From positions 1 to 64,000 of the forward strand of contig JBEWZL010000166.1 in assembly GCA_045837725.1 (NCBI GenBank): a stretch of DNA of 64,000 bases, in the 5' to 3' direction. Both the position numbers and the translations under genes were made by a program. Below are positions 28,853-39,899 of this stretch, in pieces. The notes under the pieces were generated by a model. It ran no database searches. It was given only the letters and a program-made list of their open reading frames with translations, and was not told the DNA's origin. The stretch's first letter is position 1, and each line of letters opens with the position of its first letter. Source of the DNA: Vermamoeba vermiformis (Eukaryota > Tubulinea > Echinamoebida).

Positions 28853-30242
28853 ATGGCTAGCGTTTTAGGTACGGCTTAAAATACCAGGCGTATTCAAATT
28901 CTAATTATTTAATTAAGCCTTTCTGCAGGTCAACGAGATTCGCTCGAAGATGCCGGTAAATAATTATATTGGTATTAATGTAATATTATTTACAATTATC
29001 CTGCTTAGATTTCGCAATTATTGTCGAGAACGAAGAAGGAGCCACAGTACACAAAAAAGCTCATAAATTTATGCTTCGACAGAGCCCATATTTTGCGGCG
29101 GTAAGAAACGCCGAATGCTTATAATTCACTAATTATAGTAATTATACGTAGCTATTTCGAATGGATGGCCAAGAAGCGCAAAAAAACTTGGTCGAACTTC
29201 CGTCGATCAGCGCTGAATCCATGGACCTCATTCTCGATTTTATGTACGGAAAACAGCCCGCTATAACACGTGATAACGCACTGGATCTAGCACGAGCAGC
29301 CAATTACTTGCAGTTGAACGAGCTGAAAATTTTGTCCGTCAACGCATATTTCGAAACATTCAAAAGGCTAGTTCCCAATGCAATTATTACAGGATTGCGA
29401 GCTTTGGAAGAATTTGGCGATACCTTAGCACCAGGAGAGCATTTTACTGCAAGAAAATTAGTCGAGTAAGACCAGATCCAAAGCCGAATGAAATTGTAGC
29501 TCACCACAGCGTTTTATAGGAAGCTTCTGATATGGTCCAGTACATGGACAAATATAGATTTGGTTACAGACACTGTCCTGGCAGCAATTATGCAATACAA
29601 AACAATTCCAAATGTCGTGTTTTACATCCTCAACGAATGGAACAAACTCACAAAGCCAGACCCTGAAAAACTCAAGATGTTCATATATCTCTATTTTAAA
29701 GGAACCAAAGACAAAATTGACATGCCCCCTTTGGCTGTAGCAATGCTAGCCAAGTTGGAAATTATGAACAAGGCGATTTTATCCAAGTTCAATATCAGCG
29801 ACAAGCTCGTGGCTACAAAGCCTAACTCTATGCACTGTAAGCTCTTTAACGATAGGTGGGGCACTATTCAATTGGAAGACAAAATTTTGTGGTAAGTACA
29901 CATAGAAATTCCAATGCTTTTTTTCATGTAATAACTCGTTTTAGCATGTATCGCTTTATGGGGTTTAGTGAAACACAAGACGACCAAGATGAGCACCATG
30001 AAATATTTTATCTAGTAATGCTGCGAATAGTTGGCACTGAAAGTATTACCATTGAACTGAAAAACAACAAACAACAAATAATTGGTGTTTGGACGAATAA
30101 GTTTGACAATGAAAACCAAAAGTTCCAGGGAAAGCTGAGCCTGAAGTCATGGCGCAACTTCCAACAACAAGTGCTAGACTTGACAAATCCAGAAGAACGT
30201 TGGTGTTCGCTTATCATCAAATTATCTCCTGTAAATCAATAG
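28853..30242 (+). CDS. BTB-BACK protein, likely cullin-3 adaptor
   Basis: Exon 1 is 16 nt (MASVLG across the junction), then QRDSLEDADFAIIVENEEGATVHKKAHKFMLRQSPYFAALFRMDGQEAQ-type sequence: the BTB/POZ fold with its D-x-x-hydrophobic opening and 'HK.mLr..S.yF.a' core. VELPSISAESMDLILDFMYG and DLARAANYLQLNELK complete it. A BACK-like helical region follows (NAYFETFKRL, ALEEFGDT, VVFYILNEWNKLTKPDPEKLKMFIYLYFKG). The last 150 residues (MHCKLFNDRWGT, LVMLRIVGTESITIELKNN) form an unknown beta-rich tail in place of Kelch repeats. Divergent from the Itc1-like gene with 258 bp between starts. Confidence 0.85.
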
Positions 30243-30509
30243 CCATCGTAGATAAGATTACCATTTCGACTATAATCAGAAACGAAATTGAAACCATCTA
30301 TAATGTCCATGTACGTCGGATCGAGCCAAACTGAAACGACCTATACTAATTATAGTATGGCAAAAAATAAATAAATGAGCTCTTATCAAATACTGCCATT
30401 AGCAATTGTTCTTCAATCGCTCCTCGATCCGATTGTGATCCCGTTGCTTGTACTACAGTTTCCTTTCTAGAAAAAAACTGCTTTACATAGTATAGTTCGT
30501 ACAAATCAT

Positions 30510-31470
30510 TTAAGAAGACTTCTTCAACTTCATCTTGCGTTCCACGATGCGTTTGCCAGCCATAGACTTGACCTTGGTATGCAAATCCGGTCTGTAGTTA
30601 GTGAACGAGAATAGGACTTCCAACCAGACGAAGAGCGGTGCGAGCACGACAGATTGGAACAAATTGTCGAGTAATGCAGGAGAATTGCCTTCAGCAAAGC
30701 GATGAGCAGCAATCTGGCTGGTCCATCCAACAATTTGACAGATCAAGACGATAGAACCGACGGAAGTAGCATAGTGGTACTAATAATATTGTATTAATAC
30801 TGTAGTTAATACAAAACAGTAAATACGATGCAATGAGAGAAATTTCATGAATGAGTGGATCAACGGCCTTCACGTACCTTAACGTAGTTCAAGAGAATCC
30901 ACATGCCCATAACAATACCAGCCATAGAGACCTAAACAAACACGAATTAATATCCAAAAAATAATATTATTTAAGCGAGATCGTGGTTGCTCGAACTGGA
31001 ATCTCGACTTACACCAGCGAATTTGCGCTCCAACAGAATGTAATAGGTTCCATAAAATACAGCCAATAAGAAGCCAGCGTTCATTTCGGTTAAGTAGTTG
31101 CCTTAAGAAAATAGGTCAGACGGAGGATCGAGCGGAACGTAATTAAGCATTATAAAAATTTGCAAATTATAAATTATAATGATATAATATAATTTATATA
31201 GTAGGCAATGCTTAGGATTAAATTCTGAGATTGCTTGTTTCAAAAGTTGTTACCTGAATGCGGCAAAAAGGAGAGAGGTCCAGATAACTGAGCAAAATAG
31301 AGAAATGCTGACCAAAGAAGTACTGGTACGAATATAATATGGACTAATTGGTTGCTACGATGAAGAGAGATCAGAAATGAGTCACATCCGTAAAAATTTC
31401 TAACTTACGTCTTATTTGTATGATATGAGGCGTAGAACGCGAGTTGTGAGGTCAAATCAAATATACCCAT
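30510..31470 (-). CDS. Mpo1-like (DUF962) ER membrane protein
   Basis: Five exons encode a protein of about 190 aa starting MGIFDLTSQLAFYASYHTNKT, the family's signature 'FY..YH.n' opening, followed by NQLVHIIFVPVLLWSAFLYF. Four or five hydrophobic segments are visible (GFLLAVFYGTYYILL, AGIVMGMWILLNYV, IVLICQIVGW). HRFAEGNSPALLDNLFQSVV and LAPLFVWLEVLFSF match the conserved second half with its His residues. In yeast Mpo1 is an iron-dependent dioxygenase in the alpha-oxidation of phytosphingosine-derived 2-hydroxy fatty acids; the conserved His residues (YH, VH, AHR) fit metal binding. The C-terminus is basic (KMKLKKSS), possibly an ER-retrieval signal. Confidence 0.9.
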
Positions 31471-31575
31471 CGTATTATATATTCTAATAATAGCTCTATT
31501 GTGGTGCTAAAGATACGTTTCAATTCAGAAAATAATTTGCTCGTCTTTTCATAAAACAACACCCATTGAACACAA

Positions 31576-33462
31576 ATGGCATCTCAATATCGTTTATTAA
31601 TTAAGAATGCCAAGCAGCTCGTTACTGTTTGCAGTAATGGCGAGAAGATGAAGATCGGAAAGCAGATGGAGGAGGTAAAATATTGCGCTTACAGAATCTT
31701 CGCAAGTCCATCAATTTATTTGCAATTATAATTTATTTTGTATTTTGCACGAAGAAATAATTTATTGAGCATTATTGGTACGCGACAAGCCTCGGATTGA
31801 ACAAGATAATTGTTTTTTTGGACATTTTGAAGCTATTTTCCACCTTTTGAGCATTAACTCGTCGCTATATTCATTAAAGTAACATAATTAATACAATAGG
31901 TCGCTATTATTGAAAATGGAGCTATTGTGATTGATAATAACGGTAACATCGTCGAAGTTGGATCTACCTCTGTTATCGAGCAAAAATATCAATCAGCCTC
32001 ATTTGCCAATACTATTGATGCTACTGGAAAGGTCGTGTTGCCTGGTAAGTTCAGAGCATCAATCATAACGAGATCCATTGCTGAAATTTTTTGTAGGACT
32101 TATCGACGGTCACACACATCCAGTATGGAGTGGCGATCGTGTTCATGAATTTGCCATGAAATTAGCAGGAGCTACATATATGGACATTCATAAAATGGGT
32201 GGCGGTATCGGATTCACCGTAAACCACACGAAACAGAGCAGCGAGGCTGAATTAGAGGAGCTGCTTATTAAGCGATTGTGGCGCATGATTAGTCAAGGAA
32301 CTACTTTAATAGAAGCTAAGAGCGGTAAGCGGTCATGAATGAGCTGCTTGAATATTGGATTTGACTCGATCTGGTGCAGGTTATGGACTCGAAGCAGAAA
32401 CAGAGCTTAAAATGCTGAAAGTATTGCACAAAGTGCAGAGCAAAGTGCCTATTGATATTGTATCGAATTACCTTGGCGGTCATTCAGTTCCTAAAGGCAA
32501 ATCTGCAGCCGAAGCTACTGAAGACATTATCAACGTACAGCTTCCTCTCGTAAAGGTAAATACTCCTTTGTAATATTGTTAATATGCACTAACTAACTTA
32601 TTGCGCATTTTACTAGAAACTGAACGAGGCTGGCGAAATTTCTGCATCGTTGATAGATGTGTTTTGCGAGACCGGAGTTTTCGAAGTAGAGGATACTAGA
32701 AGGATATTGAAGGCAGGCCTCGAACATGGCCTCGAGATAAACTTCCACGGCGATGAGCTGACCCATATTAAAGCTTCAGAATTGGCTGGAGAGTTGAAAG
32801 CATTGGCCATCAGCCACGTTGAAAAGGTAACACTTTTCCTCGTACACGAAGCATCTCTTAGCCCTATCTATACATTATATATGATATAGGTACTGACTCA
32901 ATATTATTTAGGTCTCTGAAGAAGGAATTAAAGCACTAGCTATTCGTCCAACGGTCGCTGTTTTGTTGCCTACCACAGCTTACATTTTAAAGCTTAAACC
33001 ACCTCCAGCAAAGGATTTAATTAATAACAGTACGTACATAACATCTTGATATTGCAAAAATGTAACGCGCGATTACTTATCGACGAGCCAACGACAGATG
33101 TGCCCGTGGCTCTCGGATCTGACTTCAATCCGAACGCTCATTGCGTGTCAATGCCATTCACAATGAACTTGGCTTGCGTGTTGATGGGTATGACTATGCC
33201 TCAAGCACTTAACGCTGCAACTATCAATGCTGCTGGTAAGTCAAATCTAGTTTACCCGATCAAATCTTCGGGTTTTGCTGATGATTGTCCTGTAGCTTCG
33301 GTCAATAAGAGCAATACACATGGTTCATTAGAAGCAGGCAAGCAAGGAGATATGATTATTTTAAACGCGCCTACATGGGAGCACTTAATTTATCAACTTG
33401 TGGATCCACCAATCCAATCTGTAATTAAGAAAGGCACCGTAATATTCGAGCGCAAAGAGTAA
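31576..33462 (+). CDS. Imidazolonepropionase (histidine degradation)
   Basis: Hydrolyses 4-imidazolone-5-propanoate to formimino-glutamate, step three of histidine catabolism. Amidohydrolase TIM-barrel signatures are clear: GLIDGHTHPVWSGDR (HTH metal ligands), GGGIGFTV, SGYGLEAETELKML, GGHSVPKG, EINFHGDELTH (metal His) and VALGSDFNPNAHC (metal Asp). It ends SVIKKGTVIFERKE. Length fits animal AMDHD1. Start ATG at 31576 (MASQYRLLIKNAKQ). An intron at 33236-33295 (60 nt, GTAAGT...CTGTAG) stays open in frame; removing it restores INAA-ASVNKSNTHGSLEAG, which matches the family, so the extra 20 residues are spurious. About nine exons. Another junction reads LINN-NVPVALGSDF. Confidence 0.94.
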
Positions 33463-33639
33463 TAAACGCACCCGAATCGTTAATTAAATACGTGGAATTC
33501 CAAACGTTAAGAGATTGCGATTATTTGAAACACGTGATCGTTCGTTCCATTTTTAGCTCAATAAAACTGCCAGTTTTTCTCGGTGGCATGCATAGCAGTC
33601 AAACGCACGTAAGGGATAGCACATTAATAACAAGTTACT

Positions 33640-36600
33640 ATGTCAGGTAAAACTTCCGGCCAACTAACGTCCGGATTTATAACGTTGGAGGTGTCCGAAT
33701 ATTTATTACTTTATTTTAGATTCCCCTACGCTATGTCCTTTATGTGATAAAGGAGTATTATTGGTCGATCATGTTCAGCTGGGCAAGAAATGGTACCATA
33801 AAGATTGCATTAGCCAGTAAGTTGAACCGTTAATAAAATAGGCATTCGGTCTGGTCGATAGGACCACATTAATTAAAATGTTTAACATTTACAGTAAAAT
33901 AGAGTATTTTCGATTTAGGATTATTTATTTTTTCAACTATTTTCTGAATCTGTTTATTATATTTGCTTAGGTTCCCAGAAGCCTTTTTTATCGATGACGA
34001 TGAAGTAGCCGAAGAAACACCTACAACTAAGTTGCAATTTACGCCATACGATCAACAAAATGACGGATCGAACAGTAACCCATCCGGATTTTACACCGTG
34101 CAAATTGATAACCAGTCTGCAGGATCATATGGCTCTTACGCATATAAATTTGATTACGGTGATGACGAAGAGCTTTCTGAAGAACCAGATGCAGCGGATT
34201 TGCACGAAGACGCTTATGCTCAAGTTACAGGGGACTCAGAAGACGAAGAAAATTTACAAGAAATTAAAAAAAATATTCCTGACATTACAGTTAGCATTGG
34301 ATACGCTAATGAGCAGAAACAACAGAATTACACGAATGATACCACCTCAAATACTTCTTATGCCACAACGTTAAGCACTTATACCAGTGACAGTTATGAA
34401 TCCTATTCAGGCGATGATAAATCTCCCTCGACCTCGCCTAAAGTGTCAATTACACCACGAAATTATCGCGAGAACATGGCACAACAAAATAACTCTAATA
34501 ACAACGAGTCTGATTTACTCAAAAAGAGCAATTCATTGAACTCTATGACAAGTAAGTCTTTATTAATAGAGATGCTATATTATATAAGGGTTATATAATT
34601 ATTTGTTTAGCTCTTCATGACTGGAACAAAGAGTACCAACAGATCTTATCTGAAATGCCGTACAATACTATTGACGAGAAGATAGAGAAAGAACACAAAA
34701 TCTGTTTGCTCGTTGAGGAGTTTAAAAAGGTGGTTGATCGCGTTGGTCGAAAACTCATTGACGAGATCCACGTCGCATCCGCAGACAAAACTTACAAGCC
34801 GTTAGATGCTGGTGGTATCGCAGGTAAGAGTTTCATATGACGATTTATAATAAGTAATATGCTAATGGAGTATAGGCGGTCAAAAGTACGTTGTCGAAAA
34901 CATCTTTTTCAAGTTGTGCATTGACCTGAACGGAATCTACGGGGATGACGAGTACGCTCGAAAAGTTTGTAAGTAACCGATTATAGATGCCGAGTCTAGT
35001 GCTAACTTATGGTAGCTAACATGGAATTGATCGGCCTTTCTGCGTATCTTCGTTGTCAACAGGCCGTCACACCGGATCTGCGATTACCTTTTATGGCCCT
35101 CCTTGACTACAGGTACGTCATTCAACACGCCACACTGCATTTATTAATATGTATTTAATAGAGGATACCGACTATTAGCAATTTCAGTATTGCCTATCGG
35201 AAAAGACACTTTGGTTTACGGATCTGGTGACGCAGGTCGAACGATTCAAAAAGACGATCCGTTAGTCAACGAGTGGATGGACAAATGTGCCAAGTTCTTG
35301 AATATTAAGCCGCATTTGGTGTCAAAGCAGAAAGTTTTGTTGTCCTCTGCCGCTGACATCGAAGTGCACAAAGGCAACGATGGCTATTACTACGTACGTG
35401 TTAATTATTGATTGATTTCTTATGAAATGTTTGTTAATGCCTCGTAGATCTTAGACACCGCTCGTGCATTGCCACCAGAGCAGGCGGTGGATCAATACAC
35501 TGCGATTAAGATCTTGGCGAACAGTTCAAAAGGTCAAGTGCTCTTGAAGCTAGACGTAACGAAAAAAGACTTGAAAGCAATTATTGGTGACGATTTGCAA
35601 GTTAGAGTGCTGGGCGAGGGGTCTCTGTTCTACGAAGGTCAGTAGATCGAATTCAGTGAATCGGCGATTCAGTGAAAAATCTTACTAACATTTTTTCTGC
35701 AGACAAAGGAGACCTGAATCCTGTTGCGTCAGCCTTAGCAGGGTTTAGAGTACATGGTGCAGCGTATCTGATTTACGGATCTGAGCGCAGATTTTTGTTC
35801 TACTTGCTCCGTCCAGAACTGGTCTCGCAATACAAATCACCACTCAGTCCCGATGCAGTACGTAATACGGTTAAGAGGTTTTTAGGTTGCTAATTTTGGA
35901 AAGTTTTCTGGTTTTGGTGCACATGACGAACATTACAGAGCGCACAATGCCGAAGTTACAGAGGCCACTAACTATTTGCGCCACACAGTCTTGACTCAGT
36001 AAGTATTATTGACTTATAATCAGGCACTGCTGACGTAGTGATTAGGTTCTCAGAAGATTTGAAGTCCAACAAAATTTACATTACTTCGCGCAAAGAATTA
36101 GTTCGGGAGATGCATGCACACGGAATCAACATTCGTTATTTGGGTTTGTTGCGATCCCTTGTCTACAAAGTACCTAGATTACAAGCGTAAGTCTCGCCTA
36201 CAATAACTTAATCAAGTATCATCTAATTATGAATCATAGTATTGCCGTGCAAGAGATGGTGATTCGATGCATCAAAAACTACGTCGGACGAAAGTTCCGA
36301 AAGATGACGGATAATTGGAAGTTAGTTGTGGTCAAGTACTTGAACGTGTTCCTAGGCGTGTCTCCGCAGTCCAAATTCTATTGGTCGAAACTGATCAAGG
36401 TGCAATTGGAAGCAAAGTTTGGACAATACGGCCCGTCACTGAACTCTCGCGAGATTTACGATAAAGATAGTATTAAGTAAGAGCCATAACAAGTTGTTAA
36501 ATAACTTATTACTAACTTTCGCAACGTAGGGATGTATATCCGGTCCATTTGCTATTTTTGGATTTGGCGGACATGCTGGGAATCGAAATCGATCCGAAGA

Positions 36601-37363
36601 TTCACTGCGAAGTGCTGTCAAATCCGGAATTTTTCAAAACTGCCCAGCCGATCACAGCAGATATGATCATCAGGTTGAAAAGCAACATTAAAATGCCGGC
36701 ATTTGGTGACCGATCATTGGTCAAGAGATTATTGAAGTTGAAATCTCAGCAAGATTTTCCGCTGGAGAGAGTGGATCAGTTGAAATTTGAAGTGAAGTTA
36801 ATGAAAGAGTACTTTGGTGACACCAGTGCGGAAAAACTCAAAAGCAACATCCGCCTGATCAAACATTTGACGGACATTGGACGATTAGACGAAGCTTTGC
36901 AGTTGGTCAACGACAATTTGAAACAATTACCCGCAATGAATAGATGCAATGCGTTGTTGCCGACCCGATTGTATCTCCACTTAGCGGAGATACAGTTCAA
37001 GAAAGAGGACATGGTGAACGCCTTATTCAACATTTGCCGCGCACTGCGGTTAGTTTCACTGAGCATCAAAGTCACCATGAGCGGAGTGGACCACAATGCA
37101 TCAATGGACTTTTCGTTCCATCCAGTCTTCGTGGCTGTGCTCCATTACGTCATGTTCATCGCACATCAATCGGACACTCTTCCGCTGTTCTTGACCTGGC
37201 TGTACATAATGTACGGCGTTGAAAAAATGTTCCCGTTCCCTGGCTACGTCCCAAGACTTTCAGTAAGTCTTTCGCGTTGACCTGTACAAGCGGTCTAATT
37301 CTCTTTCTTAATTAGGACAATCTTCGGATATCCCGTGTCCCTCACACCAATTTCAGCGACTGA
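33640..37363 (+). CDS. Half-LIM + CLU-domain protein
   Basis: Exon 1 is only ATGTCAG; exon 2 adds DSPTLCPLCDKGVLLVDH...KKWYHKDCIS, one zinc-binding half of a LIM domain (CxxC...WxHxxC) with no second half. A disordered Asp/Glu/Ser/Asn-rich stretch (about 33.97-34.55 kb) follows. The central part is the CLU domain: NGIYGDDEYARKVSNMELIG, LPFMALLDYRGYRLLAISVLPI, TLVYGSGDAGRTI, ADIEVHKGNDGYYYILDTAR and LPPE. Downstream sequence is helical and TPR-like (NIRLIKHLTDIGRLDEALQL, RLYLHLAEIQFKKEDM). The gene ends in a short exon (...SDNLRISRVPHTNFSD) at 37363. CLU proteins bind mRNAs for mitochondrial proteins and control mitochondrial distribution; this one is a divergent, fused member. About eleven exons. 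Confidence 0.85.
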
Positions 37364-37506
37364 ATTTGAAGGTGCAGAATTTATCTCCAGATTGGCGGCT
37401 AACTTCAAGTACGGCAGCCACAATACGACGGTGCAAAAATGGTACAAAAGAGGTACGACAAAGATTATAGGAAATTTCGTAGCTAACGTTTGTCGCAGTA
37501 TTTTCT

Positions 37507-39762
37507 ATGAAGGATGGCATGGTATACGACGTTATACCGAATTTATACGACTTCGAGAATTTGCACGTGGACAAACTGTTTAGCAACGCCTCACAGCTCA
37601 CACGACAAATAATTCATCCTCAAGTCATTCAACGAGATCAGCCATTCGAAATCGTTGCAGTTATTCCGCCCGGTTGTGAAGGAACCAATCATTCGGTCGT
37701 GTTCTACAAAGATGCCTCGCTTTGGTGCGATAAGATGCAAAACTATCCCGAAATTTTCACAGTTCTGCTTGGCGGATTTGTTCGCCGCTGTACAATTGGA
37801 AAAGAATTCTGGGATAATTGTCCGTTGGATACCGAAAAGGTCGGAATTTCGCTACGATACACTGATTCATGGGGTGGCACTGGATACTTAGTTTCAGCCG
37901 AAATTTCAATTGGAAGACCAGGTACGCAAAATTTTCAGTTCATTTTATGTGGCTAATATTTGCATTTAGATTCGCTACAGGTGGCATATATTGGCGAAAA
38001 AGCTTGCACACCAGATGGTACCATTTATATTCAGCGACAGTAGTTAATAATTTTTTGTATTAATGGTTATTTTTTGTAGACTCGAGATCTCGCGAGAAGC
38101 CGTTCATTCAGTATCAACAGGCTGTGCGTGTTGTTTCGGATTGGAAAAACGAACGTGAAGCCCGTGTGGTTAGTGGATGGAGCAATTTTATGCGAACGAA
38201 GCACTATGTCATCACTGAAGATGTAAGAACTACATAACATATAATCAATATTGATTTTTTGTAACGAACCATTATAGTACAAAGTTTTGATGTTCGGAGA
38301 ACATGTTGAGTACTCGCCAAATGTCAACATGACCTCGGTGCCGAAACCACTTGAAGGATTTTTGGGCAAAGAGATTGTTCAAATTGTTGGCGGAAACACG
38401 TTTGGACCGTAAGCATGCAATGTAATTCTCAAAATTTAATTGACGCCCTCTTTTCTAGCGACAATATCAAACCTCCATTTTTCGCGGCAGTTTCAAAACG
38501 TGGCCTATTGTACACTTTCGTAAGGCTTATTGATAGTAATGCAATATATTTAGAGCGAAAATTAAATATTTCCTTTTTAGGGCAATAATCAAGACGGAGC
38601 GCTAGGGTTAGGGTTTGGCGGTGAATTAGAGCCTAATGCTCGTCTCGTGCAAGGCCTTTTGACAGTCAAAATTGCTCGCGTTGAAGGCGGCCACTCATTT
38701 GCAGTTGCGTTGTCACGTGACGGCAAAGCATTCATTTGGGGTCACTTAGGAGAACGAGAATTATCTTCGTACCCAAAGTTAATTCATTTCTCGGAAGGAA
38801 AAGGCGAGGATAAAATCAGAATCAGGCAAATTTCCGCCGCAGGAAGTCGGTGCACGTTTTTGACTGAACATGGCACGTTCTTCTTTTGCGGAGATTTGTA
38901 CCCAGCTCCGAAACGAAGCACTGATCCTACGAAATTTGTTTGGCTGAAAGAGTACAAACACGGCAACAAGAAGATCAAGCAAGTGCAGTGCGGAGTGATG
39001 CACACCGTGTTTGTCACTGAAGACGACGAGGTCTATTGTTTCGGAGACAATTCAGTGAACCAGTGCGTCACCGAAGTAAGTACCAATATTTCCAAATTAG
39101 GAAAAGTCATCAGTCATGCTCAACACTTTTTCTTGCAGGCATTGGAATGGCCAAGTGAAGATATGAAGCCGCTCAAGCTCATCTACGCGGGAAAAGAACG
39201 AAAATCCCAAGTGAAACAACTTGTCGGATTGAACTGCTGCACCGCCTTGTTGACGACTGATGGTCAGCGTAAGTGTCAAAAACATTTGACACGTGTCACT
39301 CAATCGTGTCAACTAAAAATTTTCACGCCAATTTTTGCTTCTCGATGGCTTTTATTGACTGTCCTTATTCTAGTATGGATGTGGGGTGGCAGTTCTGTGT
39401 ACCCGCGTTATCAACCAATCATGGACAATTATGGCAATCACATTCCTGTTGTGGCAATTGCCGCTGTAGGCCGAAACACTGTTGGAGTTTACTTCAAAAT
39501 GCCGTTCAGCACCAACTTGCCGATCGACCTGCCCATCATTCCTGAAGAACAAAAGTTCAGTCATTACGATGAAGATTTAGCGTTGCCTAACAACAGTAGA
39601 TCCGCCAGCCTTGCAAAGCGGAGTAATTTGACGACAGAAGAAATCGTTTCGTACCAGCAAGACGTGATTGAAGAGTTGAAAAAAGAAAATACGGAGTTAA
39701 AAGAGCGATTGCGCGTGGTTGAACAGTATTTCCAGGAAGTTACGCGGTACAAGAATCTCTGA
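37507..39762 (+). CDS. RCC1-repeat protein with C-terminal coiled coil
   Basis: Starts MKDGMVYDVIPNLYDFENLH, 143 bp after the CLU gene's stop. The first ~135 residues are an unknown beta-rich domain (QRDQPFEIVAVIPPGCEG, GISLRYTDSWGGTGYLVSAE). RCC1-like blades follow: RGLLYTFGNNQDGALGLG, VEGGHSFAVALSRDGKAFIWG, SAAGSRCTFLTEHGTFFFCG, CGVMHTVFVTEDDEVYCFGDN, LNCCTALLTTDGQLWMWGGS. The C-terminus (SYQQDVIEELKKENTELKER) is a coiled coil. RCC1 propellers act as exchange factors or scaffolds; none of the diagnostic Ran-binding residues can be confirmed. The junction at about 37921-38079 joins SIGRP to DSRSREKPF, skipping an apparent internal exon. A TGACACGTGTCA palindrome is in the intron near 39290. 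Confidence 0.82.
39287..39298. repeat. TGACACGTGTCA palindrome in an RCC1-like gene intron
   Basis: Perfect copy, 10-20 bases downstream of the 5' splice site, close to further GTGTCA half sites. Confidence 0.7.
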
Positions 39763-39899
39763 TGTAATTGCATTCGGATAAATAAAATAATTCACTCGAT
39801 TAACCAGAAAAGAATAAGAACACCACAAATCCAAACACTAATTGGCGTAAGGACATAATTATAGCGAATTATTGTTGCGATAAATCTAACTGACTAATC

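Noticed and set aside
37974-38060. Extra RCC1-gene exon (DSLQVAYIGEKACTPDG) after SIGRP
   Set aside because: Including it forces the next exon out of frame; skipping it joins SIGRP to DSRSREKP cleanly.
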